Positions 17,636-26,213 of a stretch of DNA of 64,000 bases are shown here, piece by piece. The stretch lies in NCBI RefSeq assembly GCF_002531725.1, contig NZ_NWSQ01000031.1:1-64000 (forward strand), given 5' to 3'. Each line of letters starts with the position of its first letter. Position 1 is the first letter of the stretch. The position numbers were made by a program, and so were the translations under genes. This DNA is from Rhizobium sp. L43 (lineage in GTDB: Bacteria; Pseudomonadota; Alphaproteobacteria; Rhizobiales; Rhizobiaceae). Below the pieces are notes generated by a model that was not told the DNA's origin, searched no databases, and saw only the letters and a program-made list of their open reading frames with translations.

Positions 17636-19162
17636 ATGAAGTCGAAGACACTGACCGGCGAAAATGCCGTAAAGCTGATTGAAAGCCAACTTGCTCAGCA
17701 TGCCGGCGGCGTGTTGGAAGCGTTGGCGAGGTTCGAGCCTCACGCGACCGTCAGATCCTGGTTCGAAACAATCAGGGCGATTGAGGAGCTCATTAATCTG
17801 CCCGGAGAAATGGATGATGAGGTACTTGCTTCAGCGCTGTTCGGTCTAAATCTTGAACCTCACAAGTTCGGTCCACGTAGGCTAAAATTCGTTCTTCACT
17901 ACCTCGGCTATTATTATGGAGCCGCATTCGAGCAACGGCAGACGTTGCTCCTACTGCAGCTTTCGCGGATGCAGAACAGCTTCGCGATGGCGGGACACAT
18001 CCCCGCTGCGATTGGCCTGTCGTCGGTAGCGCACGCAGTCGGTTACCTACAGTCCCGGCGTCGTCACTTGATGAGCTTGCTCTACATAATTCCCCAGGCA
18101 TGCAGGGGGACGGTCCGCATGCCCCATCCCGATGCGCTAGCCTGGATGCTGCCACAGGCCGAGATCAGCGGGACGACGATCACCGGGCTCTTGCAGCAAC
18201 GGGCGATGAGCGAGCTTCATGATGACTTCAAGCTCTACGTCGAGCCGCACGGGTTCACCGCTTCCCACCATTATCATAGCCTCGACGACATGTCCCTTGA
18301 GGCCGAACGAGTGCCTATCATCGACCTAGCCTCCGACGCCGCGCCCGTAGAATATGAGCCTGTCCCGTCGGATCGCGTTTTCAGTGCCGCTGAGTTGCGC
18401 AACGACATCGCATTGATGGAGGCAGCCTTCGCTGAGTTCAAACTTGAGGATACCGCTTTCGCCGGCCTGGCGAGCGTGGTTCGCGACCTCTCCTGGCAAG
18501 TTGAGGACGATTTCTGGGTAACGATATCACCGCAAGATCTGGATGCACTCGCGGACAAGCATCGTGTCTCGCATCCACATAGACGTCTGCTGACAGCATC
18601 GAGCCCAACATTCGTTTCTGCGCTCAACTGCTATGCTGCTTTCGTTCCCTTCGAGGGGGCACTGCGCAGCTCCGTCACGTCGCTAAGCCGGTTCCTCTAC
18701 AATTTCAAAAATGTCTGCCTCTACAGCAAACGCCGATTTCAGATCCGTTCCGGCTTTATCTTCGAAGAGCGCATCAAGGAAGAGCTTGCGAAGCAGGGGT
18801 TCGTGGTCCATCCGATCAAACGGATCGACCGAAAAGAGTTTGACGTTGTCGCAACTCGCGACGGCATCGTTTTCAATATCCAGTGCAAGAACAATCTGGT
18901 AGATCCGTCGTGGATCGATCTCGACCCCGCACGCTTCATCCGCACAAACCGGACGTTGGAACGCTACTATGAGCGGGCGATCATCAAAGAACGCTTGCGA
19001 GAAGAACTGCTCAAAAATCGCCTTGGCATGGACAGGGTAGAGCCGTTCGTGATCACCCGGTTCCCAATCGTAACGAGTAACCCGCGTATCTCCTCTCTGT
19101 CCCGCATTCGCGAGTTTTCCATCAAGGCGGATGCGATATTGAACGCCAATCCCGTCACCTAG
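17636..19162 (+). CDS. Large protein with C-terminal Mrr-like PD-(D/E)XK nuclease motif
   Basis: A 508-aa protein. Residues 1-about 360 are mainly helical with no family I recognise. From about residue 370 comes a restriction-nuclease-like core: FEERIKEELAKQGF (helix with Glu), EFDVVATRDG (D403) and FNIQCKN (Q416-x-K418). The E, D, QxK order is the Mrr/restriction endonuclease variant of the PD-(D/E)XK fold. The long N-terminus could sense or bind a target. Its intergenic region is shared with the divergent HNH gene. I assign a putative nuclease, possibly defensive; the N-terminus is uncharacterised. Confidence 0.55.
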   Translation: MKSKTLTGENAVKLIESQLAQHAGGVLEALARFEPHATVRSWFETIRAIEELINLPGEMDDEVLASALFGLNLEPHKFGPRRLKFVLHYLGYYYGAAFEQRQTLLLLQLSRMQNSFAMAGHIPAAIGLSSVAHAVGYLQSRRRHLMSLLYIIPQACRGTVRMPHPDALAWMLPQAEISGTTITGLLQQRAMSELHDDFKLYVEPHGFTASHHYHSLDDMSLEAERVPIIDLASDAAPVEYEPVPSDRVFSAAELRNDIALMEAAFAEFKLEDTAFAGLASVVRDLSWQVEDDFWVTISPQDLDALADKHRVSHPHRRLLTASSPTFVSALNCYAAFVPFEGALRSSVTSLSRFLYNFKNVCLYSKRRFQIRSGFIFEERIKEELAKQGFVVHPIKRIDRKEFDVVATRDGIVFNIQCKNNLVDPSWIDLDPARFIRTNRTLERYYERAIIKERLREELLKNRLGMDRVEPFVITRFPIVTSNPRISSLSRIREFSIKADAILNANPVT

Positions 19163-19626
19163 CCACACCAACCGCGCCGCGCACCTGTCCACGGCCTTGC
19201 CAGCTTCGCAGCGATCAGCATCCCACCGATGGACTGCCCATTCCGGAGAACAATGCGAAGTTTGCGGCCATATCGATCAGCGTCGCGATCGGCTGGTGCC
19301 AGCGTGAACGGTCCAGCATTCAAAAGGGCAAACAACATCTGTTTCGCGGCCATGCCACTCCGTCGCTCGGACTCGCATCGCGGCGGGCTGAGTTCGGGCG
19401 CATCCACATCCGCTATTCGAATTTTCTGGCGCTTAAACCAGAACGTATCACCGTCGACCACACAGTTTACCCGCCGTCCTTCGCCGCAAATCGTAAAGTC
19501 AGCTGACAGGTCGTCTGCATTCGCGGGTGCAACGCAAGTGCCAAAAGCCGTCGCAACTATCGCCAAGAGCATCGCAGTTCTCCCGACGATGCCATAGCGC
19601 CGAATGCGCGCTGTTTTTGAGTTCAT
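19159..19626 (-). CDS. Thermonuclease (SNase-like) family secreted protein
   Basis: A 155-aa protein starting at MNSKTARIRRYG in an ATGA overlap with traG. A basic N-terminus plus hydrophobic helix ending ANADD is a Sec signal peptide. The mature part has the staphylococcal nuclease OB-fold signature CVVDGDTFWFKRQKIRIADV, then DAPE and DRYGRKL. These nucleases hydrolyse DNA/RNA with Ca2+. Such genes often follow traG on rhizobial plasmids. A role in the periplasm is inferred from the signal. Its last bases overlap the convergent Mrr-like gene by 4 bp. Confidence 0.85.
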   Translation of the reverse strand: MNSKTARIRRYGIVGRTAMLLAIVATAFGTCVAPANADDLSADFTICGEGRRVNCVVDGDTFWFKRQKIRIADVDAPELSPPRCESERRSGMAAKQMLFALLNAGPFTLAPADRDADRYGRKLRIVLRNGQSIGGMLIAAKLARPWTGARRGWCG

Positions 19627-21584
19627 TGCGGGTCTGCCTCGCGCGGTTCGAGTGACGCATTTGACGATGTGGAAAAGCGATGGAAGCGGTTTTGCCCTAC
19701 GCAACTTTCCATATCGTTGCGCCGGAACCAGATTGCGCGGCCGCAGCGTAGCGGTGCATTGCCAGCGGTGAACACGATCTGCTCATCCGCCCTCATGCGT
19801 AGCACCTCATGGGGCTGGATGAGTGGCCGGGCTGCCAGCTGTTTCGACCGTGTCCGCGACGAGCCGCGTGACTGAAAGTTGCGGCTGACCTGATCGATCT
19901 CGACCGTCGTCATGCCACAGCGACGTGAGATGTAGTCTGCCGTTTCCGGATCGTTGATGGCCGCGAAACTGATCCAGCTTGCGCTCTCGAACCACTTGCT
20001 GGAAGCATCGCGTCCGCCATAGGTTTCGCGCAGCTGGCCGATCGACTGGTAGATCATCGTCAGCGTGATGCCATACTTGCGCCCGGCGTCACGCGCGGTC
20101 TCCAGAATGCGCATGTAGCCGAGCCGGGCGACTTCATCGAGCAGGAACAGCGCTCGTCCCTCCATGGCGCCATTTCGATTATAGATCGCGTTCAGGAATG
20201 AGCCGATCACGACACGCGCCAATCCGCTATGGGTCTCCAGCGTCTTCAAGTCGATGTTGATGAACACATCCGTCGTGCCCGATGCGATGTCCTCGGTTCG
20301 AAATGTCGAGCCCGAGACGAGCGCCGCATAGTTCTGGTAAGAAAGCCAGTGTGTTTCCTTGATGGCGTTGGCGTAGACGCCGGAGAATGTTTCCGGCGTC
20401 ATGTTGACGAATGCGGCGACGTTCTCTTTCACGAAGTCCGATTCCGAGTTGTCGTAGATATCCTGCAGGCGCTGTCGGAGCTTCGGCTCGGGCTCCGATA
20501 GATTGCTGCGCACCTGGCGCAGCGTCTGCTGTTCCTTCGGCGTATGTCCAGACAGGCAAACGTCGGCTATAATCGCCGTCAGGAGCTGCAGGCCCGAGGC
20601 ACGGAAGAAGTCGTCGCGCACTCCGTTCGCGCGACCGCTATCGCTCATGATCCATGATGCGACCGAGGCGATATCCTCCTCTTTGGTACCGCCATACTGA
20701 CCGACCCAGTCGAGGGCGTTGAAGCCGGTCGCGGGCATACGCGGATCGAGGATCCTGACTCGCCGGCCCGCTTCTTCACGATGTTTCGATACCATGGGCG
20801 CGACCTCGTTGGAGGGATCGAGCACGATGAGCGATCCGCCCCACTTCAACGCTGTCGGGATCGTCACCGAGGTCGTTTTGTAACCGCCCGATCCGGCGAA
20901 CACGATGCCATGCGACGAACCGAACGATCCGTCGAAGCAGAGCAGCGGGGACTTGCCGCCGGCGCCCCATGTCTCGCTGTTATCGGCACGGAACGAAACG
21001 CCGGCGACAGTGTCGCGATCGACACGATACCGCTCGCCGACCACGATACCGCCCGCGTCCGAGAAGAGCTTCTGCGCTTCGGCAAGTTTCATCCAGTCGG
21101 CCTCGCCATACAGGGCACGCTTGCCGATGATGCGTTTTGGCGTTGCCCGGGCGAAGGCGGCGTTGCCGATCATCGCCACGCGCAGTGCGAAGCAGCCGGA
21201 CATCAGCGCAGCGGCCGCGCCGATCATGGTAGAAGGATCGAGATAGGATAGCGCGGATTTCCCCGAGGGCACCTGGGACGATAGCGCTGCAAGCCGGATG
21301 CCTTCGCGGACGCAAGCTGTCAGGATGACGGCCGCGTTTCCAATTGCAGCGCCAGCGCCTGCAGAGCGAATGCTTGCCGACCCCGCCGTTGCAAACAGAA
21401 ACGTTAAGCCCAGAGCTGCGGCCGTCACGAATGGCGCCGCGACACCTGCCCGTCCCAAGGTGAGCTTTGCCGCCTCGGTCTTTCCAAATCCGGAAAGCCA
21501 CGTCTCCATCCCTGTCATCGCGAACACGGTGGCTACCATCATGACCGCGGGCAGAATCACGAGAATGATCCTATTCACCTTCAT
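19623..21584 (-). CDS. traG: Ti-type coupling protein TraG (VirD4 family)
   Basis: A 653-aa membrane ATPase that links the relaxosome to the trb type IV secretion channel. Membrane helices lie at about 5-30, 48-70, 80-100 and 115-145. The cytoplasmic part has a Walker A GSGGYKTT (about 231-238) and Walker B LFLLDE (about 479-484), with the VirD4 QSIGQLRE segment after it. The start overlaps the end of traD by 14 nt. Order traC-traD-traG is that of Ti plasmids. Confidence 0.95.
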   Translation of the reverse strand: MKVNRIILVILPAVMMVATVFAMTGMETWLSGFGKTEAAKLTLGRAGVAAPFVTAAALGLTFLFATAGSASIRSAGAGAAIGNAAVILTACVREGIRLAALSSQVPSGKSALSYLDPSTMIGAAAALMSGCFALRVAMIGNAAFARATPKRIIGKRALYGEADWMKLAEAQKLFSDAGGIVVGERYRVDRDTVAGVSFRADNSETWGAGGKSPLLCFDGSFGSSHGIVFAGSGGYKTTSVTIPTALKWGGSLIVLDPSNEVAPMVSKHREEAGRRVRILDPRMPATGFNALDWVGQYGGTKEEDIASVASWIMSDSGRANGVRDDFFRASGLQLLTAIIADVCLSGHTPKEQQTLRQVRSNLSEPEPKLRQRLQDIYDNSESDFVKENVAAFVNMTPETFSGVYANAIKETHWLSYQNYAALVSGSTFRTEDIASGTTDVFINIDLKTLETHSGLARVVIGSFLNAIYNRNGAMEGRALFLLDEVARLGYMRILETARDAGRKYGITLTMIYQSIGQLRETYGGRDASSKWFESASWISFAAINDPETADYISRRCGMTTVEIDQVSRNFQSRGSSRTRSKQLAARPLIQPHEVLRMRADEQIVFTAGNAPLRCGRAIWFRRNDMESCVGQNRFHRFSTSSNASLEPREADPQ

Positions 21585-21786
21585 TGCCGAACGCCTCCGC
21601 CCCGATCGCTGTCAGTCGGGATCGCTCGCTATCGTCGGACTTCAGCCGCTTTCGCAGGTCGATCAAAGCGCCGAGCAGAAGCGCTCGCTTCTCGAAGCGA
21701 AGGCCGGCTTTGACGATCAGGCCGCCAAGCTCGATCTTGTCACGCGTGTCCTTCTTCCTGGCATCGGATGTTGCGTTCCTGCTCAT
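21571..21786 (-). CDS. traD: Conjugal transfer protein TraD
   Basis: A 71-aa basic cytoplasmic protein between traC and traG, matching Ti-plasmid TraD by size, position and core sequence (GGLIVKAGLRFEKRALLLGA). It starts 4 bp after the traC stop, with CAGG before the ATG, and overlaps the traG start. TraD is thought to assist the relaxosome; its exact activity is not established. Confidence 0.9.
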   Translation of the reverse strand: MSRNATSDARKKDTRDKIELGGLIVKAGLRFEKRALLLGALIDLRKRLKSDDSERSRLTAIGAEAFGNEGE

Positions 21787-21790
21787 CCTG

Positions 21791-22087
21791 TCAAGCCTCA
21801 GTAGTGCCGCCCGAAGTCGCGACAGATGCGAGCGCCTCGGACTGCCCGCTGCCCGGGCTGCTTTCCCCTGCCCCTTTCCGTCCGCTCGTGCCGGCCTTGC
21901 CTCCGCGAAAGCGTTTCGCCAGTTCCTCGAACGCCACTTGCAACTCGGTCTCCTCTATTTCGATTTCGCCAAGGCCTGCCCGCAGTGCGATGCGACCGAT
22001 ACGCTCGGCCTCTCTCGTTTCCGCGTGCTTGAGCTGCTCCTGGAGTTTGGCGATTTCTTCGCGGATCTTGGAGGATGGTTTCTTCAT
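21791..22087 (-). CDS. traC: Conjugal transfer protein TraC
   Basis: A 98-aa protein. The first 60 residues form a charged helix (KIREEIAKLQEQLKHAETRE, AERIGRIALRAGLGE) of the MobC/TraC type, and the tail is Gly/Ser-rich and disordered. First gene of the leftward traCDG operon, facing traA across oriT. In Ti plasmids TraC helps the relaxase at oriT. Confidence 0.88.
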   Translation of the reverse strand: MKKPSSKIREEIAKLQEQLKHAETREAERIGRIALRAGLGEIEIEETELQVAFEELAKRFRGGKAGTSGRKGAGESSPGSGQSEALASVATSGGTTEA

Positions 22088-22140
22088 CTCTGGATTGTCC
22101 CTGTTGCTGCATGTTGTGGTTCACGCAGCCAGAGTCGTTC

Positions 22141-22158
22141 AGATCGGCGTGCCGATCT
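22141..22158. promoter_or_regulatory. Perfect 18-bp palindrome in the traC-traA gap
   Basis: AGATCGGCGTGCCGATCT is fully symmetric and directly abuts the tra box at 22159. It could bind a second regulator or be part of the relaxosome-binding region of oriT. Confidence 0.55.
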
Positions 22159-22176
22159 ACTAACAGAAATGCGAGT
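22159..22176. promoter_or_regulatory. Candidate tra box (TraR site) for traCDG/traAFBH
   Basis: ACTAACAGAAATGCGAGT is an 18-bp dyad with half-sites ACTAACA and TGCGAGT. It matches two dyads between traI and repA (40934, 41013) at 7 + 6-7 outer positions while the middle four bases differ, as expected for a LuxR-type dimer site. Its place in the divergent traC/traA region is that of tra box I on Ti plasmids. The sequence itself differs from the Ti consensus, as would be expected for a divergent TraR. Confidence 0.7.
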
Positions 22177-22230
22177 AGGCGGAGCCTACGCTTTTGAGCA
22201 TCATCCCGACCGTTCGCAAGGACGGATCCG

Positions 22231-22262
22231 AAGGGCGCAATTATACGTCGCTGATGCGACGC
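22231..22262. other. oriT: Origin of transfer (oriT) nick region
   Basis: The segment AAGGGCGCAATTATACGTCG followed by CTGATGCGACGC resembles the Ti-plasmid and RSF1010-type (MOBQ) nick region. The bottom strand reads TAATTGCGCCCTT, with the expected nick next to the GCGCCC core. A perfect CGTCGC-TGAT-GCGACG inverted repeat (22246-22261) adjoins it. It lies between traC and the relaxase gene traA. Confidence 0.85.
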
Positions 22263-22341
22263 TCTGCTTCTCGGCCCTGGCGGGGCCTTCTGCTCCTCAC
22301 GAACACATTGATTTTGTTCAATCGCAGGAGCGACTTCAGTC

Positions 22342-25300
22342 ATGGCCGTCCCGCATTTCTCAGTCAGCATCGTTGCGCGCGGCTCCGGCCGCAGCGCCCT
22401 GCTGTCGGCGGCCTATCGGCACTGCGCCAAAATGGACTACGAGCGGGAAGCCCGGACGATCGATTACACGCGCAAGCAGGGGCTCCTGCATGAGGAGTTT
22501 GTCATTCCCGGTGATGCACCGGAATGGCTGCAATCATTGATTGCCGATCGCTCTGTGTCGGGAGCATCGGAAGCCTTCTGGAATAAGGTCGAGGATTTCG
22601 AGAAGCGATCGGACGCGCAGCTTGCCAAGGACATAACAATCGCACTGCCGATAGAGCTTTCAGCCGAGCAGAACATCGAACTCGTCAGGGACTTCGTAGC
22701 ACGACACATTACGGCCCAGGGCATGGTGGCTGACTGGGTCTTTCACGACGCGCCGGGCAATCCGCATATCCACCTGATGACGACGCTGCGACCGCTGACC
22801 GAGGACGGGTTCGGGTCGAAGAAGGTGGCGGTCACAGGACCAGACGGTAAAGCGCTGCGCAATGACAGCGGCAAGATCGTCTACGCGCTTTGGGCCGGTG
22901 GGCTCGATGACTTCAAAGTGTTTCGCGATGGCTGGTTTGCCTGCCAGAACCGGCATCTGGCACTTGCCGGTCTCGATATCAGGATCGATGGCCGGTCCTT
23001 CGAGAAGCAGGGCATCGAGCTGACGCCGACCATCCATCTCGGCGTCGGGACGAAGGCGATCGAGCGGAAAGCAGCGGGTGCGGAGGAGAATGCTGCGCTC
23101 GAACGGTTGGAGCTGCAGGAGGCGCGGCGGGCAGAGAATGCCCGCAGGATCCAGCGGAATCCGGCAATCGTGCTCGACCTGATTACGCGGGAGAGGAGTG
23201 TCTTCGATGCGCGCGACGTCGCCAAGATCCTGCATCGCTATATCGATGATGCCGGTCTCTTCCAAAGCCTGATGGCGCGCATCCTGCAGAGTCCGGAAAC
23301 CCTCCGGCTCGATCGCGAACGTCTGGACTTCGTGACCGGGGTCCGTGCGCCGGCAAAATACACGACACGCGAACTGATCCGCCTCGAAGCCGAGATGGCC
23401 AACCGGGCAATCTGGCTCTCGCAGCGGTCGTCGCATAGCGTCCGGAAACCAGTGCTCGAGGCGACGTTCGCGCGCCACGAACGGCTGTCCGACGAGCAGA
23501 AGGCCGCCATCGAACACGTTGCCGGTGGTGAGCGGATCGCCGCCGTGATTGGCCGCGCCGGCGCGGGCAAGACCACGATGATGAAGGCGGCGCGCGAGGC
23601 ATGGGAGGCGGCCGGCTACCGTGTCGTCGGTGGCGCCCTCGCCGGCAAGGCGGCAGAAGGTCTGGAGAAGGAAGCGGGTATTGTCTCGCGCACGTTGTCG
23701 TCCTGGGAGCTCAGCTGGAGCCAAGGTCGCGGGACGCTCGACGAGAAGACCGTTTTCGTTCTTGACGAGGCCGGCATGGTTTCGTCGCGGCAGATGGCGA
23801 TGTTCGTCGAGACCGTCACCAGAGCCGGCGCCAAGCTCGTGCTTGTCGGCGATCCGGAACAGCTTCAGCCGATCGAAGCGGGTGCTGCCTTCCGCGCCAT
23901 TGCCGATCGCATCGGCTATGCGGAACTCGAAACGATTTACCGTCAGCATGAGCAATGGATGCGCGACGCATCGCTTGATCTCGCGCGCGGCAATGTCGGC
24001 AAAGCCGTCGCAGCCTATCAATCCAATGGCAAGGTGATTGGCTCAGAGCTGAAGGCCGATGCGGTCACCAACCTTATCGCCGACTGGAACAGGGAGTACG
24101 ATCCTGCCAAGTCCACGTTGATCCTGGCGCACCTGCGCCGTGACGTCCGCATGTTGAATGAACTGGCGCGCGCCAAGCTCATCGAGCGCGGCATCATTGA
24201 GCAGGGTTTCGTGTTCAAGACCGCCGATGGCAACCGCAACTTTGCAGCCGGTGACCAGATTGTCTTCCTGAAGAACGAGGGCTCGATCGGCGTCAAGAAC
24301 GGCATGCTGGGCAAGGTGGTGGAAGCAGCACCCGGTCGCATCGTCGCTGTCATCGGCGAGGCTGAGCACCTGCGCCAGGTTATCGTCGAGCAGCGCTTCT
24401 ACAACAATGTCGATCATGGTTATGCCACCACGGTGCACAAGAGCCAGGGTGCGACCGTTGACCGGGTCAAGGTGCTCGCGTCCCTGTCTCTCGATCGTCA
24501 TCTTACCTATGTCGCTATGACGCGTCACCGCGAGGATCTCGGCGTCTACTATGGCCGCCGATCCTTCGCCAAGGCCGGCGGTCTGGTCGAGATCCTGTCG
24601 CGCAGGAAGACCAAGGAAACGACGCTCGATTATGCCGGCGGCAGCATATACCGCGAGGCACTCCGCTTTGCCGAAGCGCGGGGGCTCCACCTCGTCAACG
24701 TCGTCAGGACCGTCGCACGTGATCGTCTCGAATGGACAGTCCGGCAGAAACAGAAGCTCGTCGATCTCGCCGGCCGGCTCGCGGCCCTCGGTACCAGGCT
24801 CGGCTTCGCAACCTCGACAGCCAGCACAATTCGAACGTCAGCAAAGGAGGCCAAACCCATGGTGGCCGGTATCACGACCTTCCCGAAATCGATCGATCAG
24901 GCAGTCGAGGACAAGCTTGCATCCGATCCGGCATTGAAGAAGCAGTGGGAGGAAGTCTCGATGCGCTTCCACCACGTTTACGCGCAGCCCGAAGCGGCGT
25001 TCAAGGCGGCGAATGTCGATGCGATGTTGAGTGATCCGGCGACCGCGGCGAAGACGCTTTCACGGATCACTGCAGAGCCGGAGGCCTTCGGCTCCTTGAA
25101 AGGCAAGACCGGTGTGTTCGCGAGCCGTGCCGACAAATCGGACCGCGAGCGGGCGCTCAGGAATGTGACGCCGCTCGCTGACAGTATCAGCGACTATCTT
25201 CGCCAGCGCGGCGATGCAGAGCGGCGAAACCACGCCGAGGAGCTGGCAGTACGCAGGCAGGTCGCGCTGGAGATCCCCGCTCTGTCGTCCAATGCGAAAA

Positions 25301-25650
25301 GCGTGCTGGAACGGGTGCGTGATGCCATCGACCGGAACGACCTGCCCTCGGGTCTCGAGTCCGCGCTCGCCGATAAAATGGTGAAGGCTGAACTCGAAGG
25401 TTTCGCCAAGGCAGTCACCGAACGCTTCGGGGAAAGAACGTTCCTGCCCCTCGCAGCGAAGAACACCACCGGCGAGGCTTTCCAACGGGTGACGTCGGGC
25501 ATGAACGCCGCTCAGAAAAGTGAGGTGCAACAGGCCTGGAACACGATGCGGACGGTGCAGCAACTGTCTGCCCACGAGCGCAGCGTGACGGCACTCAAAC
25601 AGACTCAAGCGCTGCGGCAGACACGGTCTCAGGGGCTCACTCTCAAATGA
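22342..25650 (+). CDS. traA: Relaxase/helicase TraA (MOBQ)
   Basis: A 1,102-aa protein. The N-terminal MobA/MobL relaxase domain (about 1-250) has candidate catalytic tyrosines Y25/Y33 and the metal-binding H142-x-H144 in GNPHIHLMTTLRP. A RecD/TraI-type helicase follows: GRAGAGKTT (about 404-412), VLDEAGMV (about 472) and TTVHKSQGAT (about 696). The C-terminal 300 residues are helical. TraA cuts oriT, stays on the 5' end and unwinds the plasmid. Its stop overlaps the traF start. First gene of traAFBH. Confidence 0.96.
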   Translation: MAVPHFSVSIVARGSGRSALLSAAYRHCAKMDYEREARTIDYTRKQGLLHEEFVIPGDAPEWLQSLIADRSVSGASEAFWNKVEDFEKRSDAQLAKDITIALPIELSAEQNIELVRDFVARHITAQGMVADWVFHDAPGNPHIHLMTTLRPLTEDGFGSKKVAVTGPDGKALRNDSGKIVYALWAGGLDDFKVFRDGWFACQNRHLALAGLDIRIDGRSFEKQGIELTPTIHLGVGTKAIERKAAGAEENAALERLELQEARRAENARRIQRNPAIVLDLITRERSVFDARDVAKILHRYIDDAGLFQSLMARILQSPETLRLDRERLDFVTGVRAPAKYTTRELIRLEAEMANRAIWLSQRSSHSVRKPVLEATFARHERLSDEQKAAIEHVAGGERIAAVIGRAGAGKTTMMKAAREAWEAAGYRVVGGALAGKAAEGLEKEAGIVSRTLSSWELSWSQGRGTLDEKTVFVLDEAGMVSSRQMAMFVETVTRAGAKLVLVGDPEQLQPIEAGAAFRAIADRIGYAELETIYRQHEQWMRDASLDLARGNVGKAVAAYQSNGKVIGSELKADAVTNLIADWNREYDPAKSTLILAHLRRDVRMLNELARAKLIERGIIEQGFVFKTADGNRNFAAGDQIVFLKNEGSIGVKNGMLGKVVEAAPGRIVAVIGEAEHLRQVIVEQRFYNNVDHGYATTVHKSQGATVDRVKVLASLSLDRHLTYVAMTRHREDLGVYYGRRSFAKAGGLVEILSRRKTKETTLDYAGGSIYREALRFAEARGLHLVNVVRTVARDRLEWTVRQKQKLVDLAGRLAALGTRLGFATSTASTIRTSAKEAKPMVAGITTFPKSIDQAVEDKLASDPALKKQWEEVSMRFHHVYAQPEAAFKAANVDAMLSDPATAAKTLSRITAEPEAFGSLKGKTGVFASRADKSDRERALRNVTPLADSISDYLRQRGDAERRNHAEELAVRRQVALEIPALSSNAKSVLERVRDAIDRNDLPSGLESALADKMVKAELEGFAKAVTERFGERTFLPLAAKNTTGEAFQRVTSGMNAAQKSEVQQAWNTMRTVQQLSAHERSVTALKQTQALRQTRSQGLTLK

Positions 25651-26213
25651 AAATGCGTCATCGACATAGAGTGCTACGGCGCATGAAACGGCTCGTCTGG
25701 TTCTATCGGATAAGCAGCGTCAGCCTTTTTACACTTGGCTTCATCGTGCTGCTCGGAAGTCAGGGCTTCAGGGTCAATCTGACGCCGAGCGAGCCGCTGG
25801 GTCTGTGGCGGATCGTCGAGCCCGATCGTCCGATCCTGGTCGGCGATCTGGTCTTCATTTGCCCACCGAACACCGACGCGATGCGCAAGGCGCGGGCGCG
25901 TGGATATCTGCGCTCCGGCCTCTGCGCCGGCCGCGTCGCGCCGCTGATCAAGACGGTTGTGGCGACGTCCGGACAGGTGATCGAGATCCATGACGATGTC
26001 CGCATCGATGGTCGGCTACTCCCTCACTCGCGCGTTGCGCGGACGGACGGCCAGAGGCGTGAGATGGTGCACTACGATGGTGGTGTCGTTCCGCCTGGCG
26101 CGGTCTTTCTCCATTCCGAGTTCCCAGGTTCGTTCGACAGCCGGTACTTCGGTCCTCTGCCCATGGATGGGATTCTCGGACTGGCGCGAGAGGTCTGGAC
26201 ATATGCGCCGTGA
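25647..26213 (+). CDS. traF: Conjugative transfer signal peptidase TraF
   Basis: A 188-aa S26-family peptidase. One N-terminal membrane helix (about 18-38) is followed by the catalytic Ser in TPSEPLGLW and the general-base Lys in LIKTVVATSG, then GRxLP-type strands and SFDSRYFGPL, all in TraF/LepB order. TraF processes and cyclises the TrbC pilin on RP4 and Ti systems. ATGA coupling with traA; the traB start lies inside its 3' end. Confidence 0.93.
   Translation: MKMRHRHRVLRRMKRLVWFYRISSVSLFTLGFIVLLGSQGFRVNLTPSEPLGLWRIVEPDRPILVGDLVFICPPNTDAMRKARARGYLRSGLCAGRVAPLIKTVVATSGQVIEIHDDVRIDGRLLPHSRVARTDGQRREMVHYDGGVVPPGAVFLHSEFPGSFDSRYFGPLPMDGILGLAREVWTYAP

Noticed and set aside
21584..22540. 318-codon plus-strand frame covering traD, traC and oriT
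   Set aside because: Antisense to coupled traC and traD and crosses oriT; composition is Ser/Arg-rich as expected for a shadow frame.
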